Of a stretch of DNA of 33,107 nucleotides, positions 16,601 through 23,881 are shown piece by piece. The stretch's first letter is position 1. Every line of letters starts with the position of its first letter. The notes beneath the pieces were generated by a model. The model saw only the letters and a list, made by a program, of their open reading frames with translations, did not search any database and was not told where the DNA came from. The stretch is taken from positions 1 to 33,107 of the forward strand of contig JAHBUO010000021.1 in NCBI GenBank assembly GCA_019638025.1. Reading direction: 5' to 3'. The translations under genes and the position numbers were made by a program. This DNA is from Ignavibacteriaceae bacterium. Its GTDB lineage: Bacteria > Bacteroidota > Ignavibacteria > Ignavibacteriales > Ignavibacteriaceae.

Positions 16601-18967
16601 CGGATTAATAGTTTTGTAAAAATGTGTTGAGTTCCCTCCGGTAGGTGCCGGGGTAACATAATTATTAATCACAAAATTGTTTACTTCTCGCAACTGGTTC
16701 AATTGATTCTGATCAGTACTAGTTCCTCCTGAAAAAAAGAGAAAATTTTTGTTCCATTCATTAAATGGATTATTAACGTAATTAAGATGCTTGGCAAAAT
16801 AATTTTGGAATTCAGCTTCCGTCTTTACAGGAATTCTACCAATATTCATTTGAGGGAGATACGCTCCTGTAGTATCCCAAGTAACAAACCAATTATCACT
16901 TACCGATGCACCGAAAGAGGGAACGTAATTATATACAGGAGGTGCATTCTGAAATTTTGTTTTATTACCAAAGTAATCATAAGTAGCACCTCCAATAAGT
17001 GCGACATATTTAGGTTTTGGAGATTGCCAATTTGCATGAGTAATTTTTAAAAAGTCTTTTATTGCCTCCGGATTAAAGAATCCATAATTGAATTGATCAT
17101 AAATATCATCTACATCAATAACTTTTGATTGAACTCCGTAATGGTTTTCAATAAAATTCGTATATGAATTGACACCCTCTAAAAATCTCTTATTTGTTAT
17201 CGCAAGGTAATCAGCCCGATTATCAGATGAAGATAAGTTCGCAAATTGTTTAGCATAATAAATTTTCGGAGTCCTAATTTTACTCTCCTTTATTAGTACG
17301 TATTTTGTTTTATTATTAAGGGTATCTAAGAGACTAACATTAGTCCCATTCCTTTGTTTAAGTAAACGTTTATAGCTATTTCCATACTTCCATACGACAA
17401 TACTGTCGTTAGTCACATTCGTTAACTCCATTAACCCCGGTTTTGCTATTGAATCCAAGTATGGGAAAGAAAAGTTTAATGAATCACTGTAAGTTCTCAA
17501 ATATCTTGGGTACTCAACCTCATACCAATCATATATACATGCGTTAAGTGTCGCTGTGGTGGGATAAGAAATCACTTTGAGAGTATTATTTCCATTCGCC
17601 AATGAACTTGAACTATATATCCCCTTCAATAACTTTTGTTGATACTTATTTATAAACCCGGAATCCTGGACAGGTAAATTATTTAATCCTATTGCCAATA
17701 GATGGGAATTCTGAGTAATATTGGAGGCATAACTCATCTGCTTTGAGAATAAATAAAGTGGTCTATCGGGAAATACATTCGATACACTAAAGGTTAGATT
17801 TCTCGTCCCAACATTCAAATTGCCCTCGTGCCATGTTTTATTCTCATACCAGAATGGCAATTCTCTTCTTACCTGATCTGCCATTGAGAAATCAAACCAA
17901 TTATTTCTTTCGTAATGAATTAATTCATGATAATACTTTATGGTATCGATTGAAGAGGTTGTTGAAGCATTTATTGAGTTTTCAACTCTTAAACCATCTT
18001 CAACACCCCAGGTTAACCAATATACAGTTGTATCAGAGTATTGATCTAAATATTCAGTGTAAGGTTTTCCAAATTCATTTAGTTCACGGTGTTTTCCCCC
18101 CATATTTCTTATACCGACAAATTCCACGAAGTCACCTTGATTAAAAGTTTGGTCATCTTCTCCTTTTACGTAAATCGGAATCTGAGCCCCTTTTAAAAAG
18201 ATTTGAAATTTTCTTGGGTCTATATTAGAAGTTTGAATCCCGAGATTTTGAAGTTCATTATAACCTACTCTATAGACACCATCACTTGCTACACCAAGTT
18301 TTATATAAGTCTGGTTAAAATTTATCCATGAGCTTGATTTATCCTCGATATTTCTGTATTCACTCTTAAAATTTCCGGCAAATTTTTTGTTTATTATAAA
18401 ATTAGAAATTTCTCTGTTATTACTTATTGCAGAATTACTCCAGGGTTCATCTACAAGTAAATTAATTTCTAATTTCTTATGATATACTGTGGTTCTTGAG
18501 CTATAATCAATTTCGAAGGGATTAATTGACAAGTGAAGACAATAATTATCTTCAATCCACAAATACCCTTTAACTATAAAAGGGGCATATTCTGTCAACT
18601 CAATCGGACTTAGATTGTACTGATAAGTAATATTATTGTCAAATCTTGAAATTAAAGGATTGACAAGCGGAAGGGCAGAGATAACTTCTTTAGTTATACT
18701 ATTAAATTGAATCTTTGGATTTGAATTCTTTGGAATCGCAATGAATATATCGCTCGAAGGGGTATAAAAATTACCTGCTATTGATTCGTCAAATAGACTA
18801 TTAAAAACTAGGCTAGTTTTACCATCTATCTCTTTTAAACTATAATCGTAATTGGACTCTAAAACAATTTTGTAATTATTCCCATTAACTATTTCATCCA
18901 AGTGCCTCAGCTGAGCATATAAAAATCCGGCAAAAAGAATAAAAGTTAAAATTACTTGCTTAATCAT
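13667..18967 (-). CDS. PorU-like T9SS sortase, C25 (gingipain-family) cysteine peptidase, long form
   Basis: 1766 residues from the ATG at 18967, which gives a proper signal peptide (MIKQVILTFILFAGFLYAQ). A TTG 60 nt upstream would add a hydrophilic leader. The region near residues 210-300 is typical of PorU (YIKLGVASDGVYRVGYNELQ, DPRKFQIFLKG, IPIYVKGE). The C25 domain lies at about 570-940, with catalytic H817 (YLGHSGTQTW) and C848 (DFGCSTARFAEPD); the 31-residue spacing is close to that in gingipains and PorU. Two CARDB-like sandwiches (about 940-1060 and 1430-1545) and an intervening beta-rich region follow. It ends in a T9SS-type domain (YNYPNPFTETTNF, VVIKVYTIAGRLIREI, GDKIANGVYLYKVIA). 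PorU removes cargo C-terminal signals at the cell surface and joins the cargo to polysaccharide. At about 1.5 times the Porphyromonas length this may be the long PorU2 type or a secreted C25 protease. Confidence 0.85.
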   Translation of the reverse strand: MIKQVILTFILFAGFLYAQLRHLDEIVNGNNYKIVLESNYDYSLKEIDGKTSLVFNSLFDESIAGNFYTPSSDIFIAIPKNSNPKIQFNSITKEVISALPLVNPLISRFDNNITYQYNLSPIELTEYAPFIVKGYLWIEDNYCLHLSINPFEIDYSSRTTVYHKKLEINLLVDEPWSNSAISNNREISNFIINKKFAGNFKSEYRNIEDKSSSWINFNQTYIKLGVASDGVYRVGYNELQNLGIQTSNIDPRKFQIFLKGAQIPIYVKGEDDQTFNQGDFVEFVGIRNMGGKHRELNEFGKPYTEYLDQYSDTTVYWLTWGVEDGLRVENSINASTTSSIDTIKYYHELIHYERNNWFDFSMADQVRRELPFWYENKTWHEGNLNVGTRNLTFSVSNVFPDRPLYLFSKQMSYASNITQNSHLLAIGLNNLPVQDSGFINKYQQKLLKGIYSSSSLANGNNTLKVISYPTTATLNACIYDWYEVEYPRYLRTYSDSLNFSFPYLDSIAKPGLMELTNVTNDSIVVWKYGNSYKRLLKQRNGTNVSLLDTLNNKTKYVLIKESKIRTPKIYYAKQFANLSSSDNRADYLAITNKRFLEGVNSYTNFIENHYGVQSKVIDVDDIYDQFNYGFFNPEAIKDFLKITHANWQSPKPKYVALIGGATYDYFGNKTKFQNAPPVYNYVPSFGASVSDNWFVTWDTTGAYLPQMNIGRIPVKTEAEFQNYFAKHLNYVNNPFNEWNKNFLFFSGGTSTDQNQLNQLREVNNFVINNYVTPAPTGGNSTHFYKTINPTTNFGPYTAEQIQQAIDAGAVFISYLGHSGTQTWDNSITQPAQLKNKVNRNPLITDFGCSTARFAEPDVTSFSQLFVLSNEGQAIAYIGNSSLGFLSTSTMAPKLFYKKVLQDSVYNISEALKLAKIEMLQTYGSSGVYQLFALTNTLIGDPIINLAIPPKPNLSLSSSKINLSIATPTDDLDSITINLNYLNTGKVTADSFTVKVYDDYSDSTKLIFETRRILPKYLDSLAFTLGIKNKPGIHRLSISLDYLNEIDEITKGDNQLIYNLSVASTSLRTTLIHEIENGSDDSIYFLNPVGKPSSDTLIVQVSNNSNFDFANAVQIRFDTLFTKLNLPGLSFGNRYWIRSRVKGSESYGRANSFLLGGTRNFLLADKFSYLNSKLTNIEYKDNKITLSSEENVIYAMSAGFHDGRSVVISLNEQNFIPENTLRGHHVCLFTDTFEFVLYKRFDTYSGGTNVTNYITFLDTLSSDYYVAIAISDEGSVSSVPLKNQLKSIGSKYIDSLVFRGSWAIIGKKGAPPGSVPEAFTKPYGGRADVDTTFYKRYNSGSLLTSQIGPVDKWIDVQIEETLESNSSIAYRPLGIKNSGEIDTLNYLTFVNNSASLENINADFYPNIKLLAEFNASSDSISPSLKSLSVNYRRLPELAMNYQTVYANKDSIVIGDSITFTATVMNVGESTAENFNMIFELVRPDNTKRIVLSKEFQELHPFEKRSSQFTLRTSRWEGLGEFKLNVLVDTANNVKELYKDNNSYQLNFRIKADTVTSITQSAVALLVNSKEIFDGDFVPANPNLQVEMKYPTWFEIEDTSSIQFFLNETRLNYGDFNSVQFDTVNRTLSYSFNKSLADGEYTFKIFAKDVSGLITNTPAFERNFVVYNDLKIAQVYNYPNPFTETTNFTFKLTQVPDEVVIKVYTIAGRLIREIKKNSSELNADFNFIQWDGRDQDGDKIANGVYLYKVIARLGDKTEHITEKLAKIR

Positions 18968-19032
18968 ATTTTTTTCACAATTATTATAGTCTAAATATAT
19001 CCAAGTTATGACGAATTTAAAATACAATTTTG

Positions 19033-19788
19033 ATGGATTTTAAGCTAAACGATATCGCCATCTATGATGGGACAATTAACTCAATAAGAAATAATCTTAT
19101 GGATTTGATTTCTGGCAACTTCATTAACCAAATCATTACCCTTAATTTAGATTTCTTGAGAATATCTACACTAGATGAAGAGTTTAAGAAAATTTGTATG
19201 GATGCTGCTTTGGTTGTTCCAGATGGAGTTGGAGTAACGTCACTATTAGGTCGTAAATATCGTAAACATTTCCAAAGAATTACTGGAAATGACTTGCTAA
19301 TAGAATTATTAAATCTTTCTAATACCCGGCAGTTGAGATATGCATTTGTTGGTGCATCAAAAGAGGTACAACGAAAGATGTCTGAGAAGATTAAACGGGA
19401 TTACCCCCTTATAGAGAATACACTTTTTATTTCTCCTGAAAACAATTTTGAACAGGATAATCAAAAGAATAACTTAATTATTGAGAAATTAACTTTGTTT
19501 AACCCGGATATATTAATTGTTGCTCTCGGATGCCCAAGACAGGAGAAATGGATTTTCAATAATAAAGACAAAATTAAAGCGAAGATTAATATAGGTGTTG
19601 GAGCTGCTTTTGATTTTTATTCCGGAATTATAAAACGTGCACCGTTATTGATTCAAAAAGTTAAGTTTGAATGGCTTTGGCGAATGCTAATCGAACCTAA
19701 ACGGTTATTAAAAAGATATATTATTGATGATATGCCTTTCTACATATTAACTTTAACCAATTTAATTTTTCGACAGAAAAAAATATAA
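19033..19788 (+). CDS. WecG/TagA/CpsF-family glycosyltransferase (GT26)
   Basis: About 251-residue membrane-associated transferase. It adds a ManNAc-type sugar (ManNAc or ManNAcA in known members) to an undecaprenyl-linked GlcNAc, an early step in teichoic acid, enterobacterial common antigen or capsule linkage. Conserved blocks are all present: TLNLDFL (about 36-42), VVPDGVGV with the catalytic Asp (about residue 64), RITGNDL, VALGCPRQEKW, GVGAAFDFYSG and the C-terminal RAPLLIQKVKFEWLWRMLIEPKRLLKRY that contacts membrane and substrate. The ATG at 19033 is chosen over an adjoining TTG. It is divergent from the PorU-like gene with 65 bp between their starts, and heads the polysaccharide locus. 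Confidence 0.93.
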   Translation: MDFKLNDIAIYDGTINSIRNNLMDLISGNFINQIITLNLDFLRISTLDEEFKKICMDAALVVPDGVGVTSLLGRKYRKHFQRITGNDLLIELLNLSNTRQLRYAFVGASKEVQRKMSEKIKRDYPLIENTLFISPENNFEQDNQKNNLIIEKLTLFNPDILIVALGCPRQEKWIFNNKDKIKAKINIGVGAAFDFYSGIIKRAPLLIQKVKFEWLWRMLIEPKRLLKRYIIDDMPFYILTLTNLIFRQKKI

Positions 19789-19870
19789 AAGCCTTGTTTT
19801 TTTTGAATGCAACTAACTCTTTTAATTAAGTTTTAGTTGAAAGGTTTCATGTTGCTTATAGTGAGAAAAT

Positions 19871-19899
19871 TTGACAAATAATTATCGAGTAAGTTTAAT
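19871..19899 (+). promoter_or_regulatory. Possible promoter upstream of the GT4 gene
   Basis: TTGACA (19871-19876), a 17-nt spacer and TTTAAT (19894-19899) form a near-consensus general sigma-70 promoter. Transcription would start near 19906, only about 11 nt before the ATG at 19917. The FCB TAnnTTTG form is only approximated (TAAGTTTA). Confidence 0.35.
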
Positions 19900-19916
19900 T
19901 CAGATTGAAAGTACTT

Positions 19917-20960
19917 ATGCCAACTAATGATTCTGCTTTATTATTTTTTTTAAAATCCTTGAATATGGGTGGGGTTGAAACTTCGACAATCCGTCTCGTA
20001 AAATATCTGAAGGAAAAACTTAAATTGATTGGAATCTGGGCTTCAGATGGAATCTTAAAGCAAACCATCTCTGAATCAGAAAACATTCAACTATTTTTAG
20101 GAAAAAGGGAATTATTCGGATTATTATTTGCGTTAAATCTATATGACATATGCAGAGTTATTTATAAGAATAGATTCAACGTTATTCACTATCATTTTAG
20201 AGTTTTTACCCCATACATTTACTTTTTAAAAATCCTATTTCCTAACATAAAAATATTATATACACACCATAATGTTTTTAATGATCGGCTAACTTCCTTA
20301 TTAATTGCAGATACATTTGTTGCAGTTAGTGAATCAACTTTACGAGAGCTCCATCGTTTCAAAAAAAACAATGCAATCATTCTTAAACATGGAATCGAAA
20401 TTAAGCCGTTAAAGCTGAACAGTGAAAGAAAGATCAGTAGAATTGGTTTTGTAGGGAGGTTCTGTTCATCCAAGGGGATTTTTTTACTTTTAGAAGCATT
20501 CAAAAGTTTATTAAAGACTGATAAAAATTTACAACTAATATTACGTGGTGAGGGTGAATTAAAGGAGCAAATTGAAGATTTTATTCATAAATATTATTTA
20601 GAAAAAAATGTCCGTATTGAACCACCTGAAATCAATAGTAAAAAAGTTTTTAAAGATATAGAATTACTGGTTTTACCATCCACCTCATTAGAAGGATTTG
20701 GGCTAGTAATTATTGAAGCAATGAATGAAGGGATTCCTGTTTTGGTTTCAGATTTGGAGGTCTTTAAAGAAATTGTAAATGACAACAAGACCGGCTTTAT
20801 ATTTCGGAATAACGATATATTTGATTTAACAGCTAAATTAAATTATATCCTATCTGATAAACCAAACATAAATTCCATAGTGATATCAGCCCATAAATTT
20901 GTAGAGGGTAATTTCAATATAGAATCGAATGTCATGGGATATATGAAAATTGTATTTTGA
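19917..20960 (+). CDS. Glycosyltransferase family 4 (GT-B fold)
   Basis: 347 residues from the ATG at 19917; an in-frame TTG at 19905 would add four. The N-terminal domain shows the glycine loop LKSLNMGGVETSTIRLVKYL, then NVIHYHFRVFTPYIYF and LYTHHNVF. The C-terminal nucleotide-sugar domain shows IGFVGRFCSSKGIFLLLEAF, LILRGEGELKEQIEDF and the retaining E-x7-E motif SLEGFGLVIIEAM (first Glu about residue 259). The enzyme transfers a hexose from a nucleotide sugar to a lipid-linked glycan in the cytoplasm; donor and acceptor cannot be read. It is 116 nt after the GT26 gene on the same strand and converges with the GT9 gene. Confidence 0.9.
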   Translation: MPTNDSALLFFLKSLNMGGVETSTIRLVKYLKEKLKLIGIWASDGILKQTISESENIQLFLGKRELFGLLFALNLYDICRVIYKNRFNVIHYHFRVFTPYIYFLKILFPNIKILYTHHNVFNDRLTSLLIADTFVAVSESTLRELHRFKKNNAIILKHGIEIKPLKLNSERKISRIGFVGRFCSSKGIFLLLEAFKSLLKTDKNLQLILRGEGELKEQIEDFIHKYYLEKNVRIEPPEINSKKVFKDIELLVLPSTSLEGFGLVIIEAMNEGIPVLVSDLEVFKEIVNDNKTGFIFRNNDIFDLTAKLNYILSDKPNINSIVISAHKFVEGNFNIESNVMGYMKIVF

Positions 20961-21099
20961 CAACTTAAATTTAGTTGGTTGCAAACAATTAAATATTAAT
21001 TCGTATAATTATCGGCAGTACGATTAATTTTCGGATAAATTTGTAATGTGGATTGATCATTTGAGATACAATTTAGTTTTATATTACCTTTATAGGAAA

Positions 21100-22230
21100 T
21101 TACAAAAATAGTACTTTTATTTTATTCAAAATTTCTAATTTATCAATATTAGTCAAACAGTATCGTTTATCAAGATGACATTTCCATTCACAACTAAAAC
21201 AATCTAATTTATAGTAATAAAAATAGCATTGTTCATTTTCTAAATGATGAATTGGGAAATATCTATTAAATGCACCTCCTCCGATTAGTATCATTAAAGG
21301 AATAGATGTTTTAATTGCTATATGCGAAAGCCCTGAATCATTCCCAACAAATACCTTAGCAAAGGACACTAATGTATATATTTCAGATAATGAAAAAGTA
21401 CCGAATTCAAACCAAATATTCTCCGAGGGATTTAGAATTTTCTCAATTAGCTTCTTTTCAAGCTTAGACCCAATCACTACAACATTGGTTAACTTACTGA
21501 TTTCTAAAATGAGCCAAACATATTTATCAATACCCCATGTTCGTTGAGGATCACTGGCAAAAGGAGCTATAACAATGTAACATCCTGGAAGATTCTTTCT
21601 TGATAAAAATTTTGAATTCTTAACATTTCCTAAAAACTTGCTTCCCCGAATCTTAATGGCTTGGGTTTTAGAAAATAAATTAATTAGCATACCAATTCTG
21701 TCATATTCATTTAAAACTTCTTTAAAGAGTATCTTGGAGTAGTATCCATCAATCGTTGTTTCAAATAATTTCGTACTAGTTCTCCAATTATTCCCATAGC
21801 AAAATGTATTTTTTGCCCCAGAGCATAGAATAATTTCATCTGAAGAAATTCCCCTCGCTGAATTCAAATTATATGCAGTTTGTAATTTAAGTTCTCTAAT
21901 TTTTCTCAAAAAACTATACCTATATAATATCGAATATTTATAGAGGTTTTTGTTAATGGGTAAGAGATTAATCGAACCTTTATAGTTTGTAAAAAGAGAT
22001 GAGTACTCCTTTGGAAAAATAAAATAGATATTTTCAAAACTTTTAAGAATCTGTTCGTTTTCGAACAAATGAGTACATACTAGTAAATCACCTAAACCCG
22101 AACTATTTATGAACAATACTGAATTACTGGGGGATTTATATTTAGTAAATATGCTTCTTAGGATTATTAGATGCGTAAAAGAGATAATATTCTTAAGTTT
22201 CCAAATCAATGTCTTTATTTTGTACTTCAT
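21100..22230 (-). CDS. Glycosyltransferase family 9 (heptosyltransferase-like)
   Basis: 376 residues of the ADP-heptose:LPS heptosyltransferase family. The N-terminal loop SVLFINSSGLGDLLVCTHLF matches the GDxL motif. The central strand YIVIAPFASDPQRTWGIDKYVWLI and the donor-site block VFVGNDSGLSHIAIKTSIPLMILIGG (D298 in GNDSG) are conserved. The C-terminus carries several cysteines (CFSCEWKCHLDKRYC, four or five Cys spaced as a possible metal site), a pattern also known in this family for CxxC-containing members. It probably adds a heptose or related sugar to lipid A core or to the surface glycan. The ATG overlaps the GT2 stop (ATGA), so the two are translated in one operon. Confidence 0.9.
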   Translation of the reverse strand: MKYKIKTLIWKLKNIISFTHLIILRSIFTKYKSPSNSVLFINSSGLGDLLVCTHLFENEQILKSFENIYFIFPKEYSSLFTNYKGSINLLPINKNLYKYSILYRYSFLRKIRELKLQTAYNLNSARGISSDEIILCSGAKNTFCYGNNWRTSTKLFETTIDGYYSKILFKEVLNEYDRIGMLINLFSKTQAIKIRGSKFLGNVKNSKFLSRKNLPGCYIVIAPFASDPQRTWGIDKYVWLILEISKLTNVVVIGSKLEKKLIEKILNPSENIWFEFGTFSLSEIYTLVSFAKVFVGNDSGLSHIAIKTSIPLMILIGGGAFNRYFPIHHLENEQCYFYYYKLDCFSCEWKCHLDKRYCLTNIDKLEILNKIKVLFL

Positions 22231-23210
22231 TGTCTAGATTTCAAGAAGGAAGGGAAATATGCTCGATCAAATAGCGCTTCATTCCCAAATCTATAAAATT
22301 TTTGTGTTTTGAAAGATAATGTCATACGACTCATCATTATTTTTTTTAAAGAAAAAATTAAAACCAAAATTGCCTTGAAATAACTATAGAAATAAAACAT
22401 TTTTATAGCAACAAGGAACCTATTAGCAAACCACTTAAAGAGATAGACTAACGCTGGTAAATAATTAATTCGAAGCATGATGAAAATTGAATAACTAATA
22501 AAGTAATGATAAAATCTGTATTCGCTGTTAAAAGGATTTTCCCCTGCTTTTAAGTTCCCTCTTGAGCCTAAACTCTGGTTATGAAAACAAACTGTATCTT
22601 TTAAATAGTTGACTTTAAACCCACAATCATAAAGACGGGCACAAAATTCTAGTTCATTATAATATATAAAAATCAACTCGGAATAATAACCGATAGATTC
22701 AAATATTACTCTTCTGATAAGAGCTCCACAACCATTAAAAAAATATGGGTTATCTAAAAACCCTTCAGTTTCTGACTTATTATAACGCAAATTTAAAATA
22801 TTGTAAGCCACTGCTCCGATGCTAAGATTCGAATCCATAACTAAAACACCACGCCGAATAGTGTTTATATCTGGGTAACTATCATCGTCCAGAACTAAGA
22901 CATATTCCCCTTTAGCGATTTCGAATCCTTTATTCCATCCGGCAATTCCTATATTCTTTTCTAACTTAATGAGAATAACATTTGGAAATTCTTGCTCAAC
23001 CATTTCTGCCGAGCCATCTGCTGAGGCATTATCTACAACTATGACTTCTATATTCTTGTAATCTTGTTCGAACACTTTGGTAAGTGTATGTCTAAGCTCT
23101 TCTTTGCGGTTAAAAGAAAGAATATTAACTGTTACCAGGGGGTATTCCACTAACTCTTCAGAATGCAAGTTAGCAAAGGACTGATTAGCTGATTGGGATA
23201 TCTCACTCAT
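22227..23210 (-). CDS. Glycosyltransferase family 2 (rhamnosyltransferase-like)
   Basis: 327-residue GT-A fold enzyme. It shows PLVTVNILSFNRKEELRHTL (about 24-43), IEVIVVDNASADGSAEMV, NIGIAGWNKGFEIAKGEYVLVLDDDSYPD with the metal-binding Asp cluster at 108-110, and the acceptor-domain pattern GCGALIRRVIFESIGYYSELIFIYYNELEFCARL. This pattern is typical of the WbbL-like rhamnosyl- or galactofuranosyl-type subgroup. The last 100 residues contain hydrophobic basic segments that would hold it to the membrane. It overlaps the HTH gene by 8 nt upstream and GT9 by 4 nt downstream. With glf nearby, a galactofuranosyl donor is one possibility, but not shown. Confidence 0.92.
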   Translation of the reverse strand: MSEISQSANQSFANLHSEELVEYPLVTVNILSFNRKEELRHTLTKVFEQDYKNIEVIVVDNASADGSAEMVEQEFPNVILIKLEKNIGIAGWNKGFEIAKGEYVLVLDDDSYPDINTIRRGVLVMDSNLSIGAVAYNILNLRYNKSETEGFLDNPYFFNGCGALIRRVIFESIGYYSELIFIYYNELEFCARLYDCGFKVNYLKDTVCFHNQSLGSRGNLKAGENPFNSEYRFYHYFISYSIFIMLRINYLPALVYLFKWFANRFLVAIKMFYFYSYFKAILVLIFSLKKIMMSRMTLSFKTQKFYRFGNEALFDRAYFPSFLKSRQ

Positions 23211-23556
23211 AATCTTTCTTCAGTTCTTTTACTTTTTCTAAAAACTCGGGAAGTTTCTCGATTGGAATTGTTTTTGTAATGGCTTCTAAAGCCGAATAAC
23301 TCTTTGGCATTAATTTCTTAAGTTCCGGATAAGCTTCCGGATCTTCCCCTTTATTTGGATGCCATTCAAAAATATCATTAGGGGTACACCCAAGCCATTT
23401 ACAAAAATCTTCAATTTGGTACATAGGTAATCCAACCGCTCTTCTATTCATGATTCTGTAAGCAGTATCTTTATGATAACCTTTTGAAATCATAAATTGA
23501 ACCGGATTGTGGATACCTCTCAATTTGAAAATTTTGCTCAGATTATATTTTAGCAT
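23203..23556 (-). CDS. Small HTH transcriptional regulator (Cro/CI type)
   Basis: 117 residues. The N-terminal 65 form a Cro/CI-type helix-turn-helix: LSKIFKLRGIHNPVQFMISKGYHKDTAYRIMNRRAVGLPMYQIEDFCKWLGCTPNDIFEW, where YHKDTAYRIMN is the likely recognition segment and LGCTPNDIFEW the last helix. The charged C-terminal part (ALEAITKTIPIEKLPEFLEKVKELKK) looks like a dimerisation helix. It is the first gene of the HTH-GT2-GT9 operon, sharing 8 nt with GT2, so it is probably a local regulator that controls its own operon. Phased direct repeats lie 100-235 nt upstream of its start and are candidate binding sites. Its ligand is unknown. Confidence 0.85.
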   Translation of the reverse strand: MLKYNLSKIFKLRGIHNPVQFMISKGYHKDTAYRIMNRRAVGLPMYQIEDFCKWLGCTPNDIFEWHPNKGEDPEAYPELKKLMPKSYSALEAITKTIPIEKLPEFLEKVKELKKDYE

Positions 23557-23881
23557 AAAATAAAACTCATTTTATCCTAAGATACAAATTATTCAATCAC
23601 TTTTCCAATAGACCTAAATGTTTATATAATTTCTCTCAACCGGATAATAATAATATTAGATATTTAATGATTTCTCTTAGATATTATAATTTATATTCCA
23701 TTACTTTAATGATTTAGCTTAGATATCTAATTAATATTTTGAGTTAATAAATGATTTACCTTATTCAAATAATGATTCCCATAAGATAGAAAGTTTTTTT
23801 AATTAGATTATTTAATTTAAGTTTAAAGTAAGATAGAGGGAAATTCACTCTATTTGATTTTCATTTGAATAGAAAAAAACT
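23557..23881. other. AT-rich intergenic region between glf and the HTH gene
   Basis: 325 bases with no coding frame of note and extreme A+T content. It contains the phased repeats listed separately. Near the glf end, ATAGAG (23833-23838) and CTCTAT (23848-23853) can form a 6-bp hairpin on the - strand about 30 nt after the glf stop, at best a weak terminator. The promoter of the HTH operon should lie near 23570-23610, but I could not assign it with confidence. Confidence 0.5.
23656..23790. repeat. Helically phased direct repeats upstream of the HTH gene
   Basis: Copies of AATGATTTnnCTTAGATAT start at 23666 (AATGATTTCTCTTAGATAT), 23708 (AATGATTTAGCTTAGATAT), 23750 (AATGATTTACCTTA...) and 23771 (AATGATTCCCATAAGATA). 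The spacings are exactly 42, 42 and 21 bp, that is four, four and two helical turns. The half-element TTAGATAT also occurs at 23656, 21 bp before its counterpart in copy 1. The same helix face is presented each time, which suits cooperative protein binding. Confidence 0.6.

Noticed and set aside
16787..18144. Antisense frames inside the PorU-like gene
   Set aside because: Low-complexity translations with no motif, fully inside a well-supported coding region.
21061..21100. CCTTTATAGG as a terminator of the GT9 gene
   Set aside because: Only three GC-containing pairs and no proper tract after it.
23656..23790. Phased repeats considered as a CRISPR array
   Set aside because: Copies are imperfect, spacers are as AT-rich as the repeats, the spacing changes from 42 to 21 bp, and there is no cas gene nearby.
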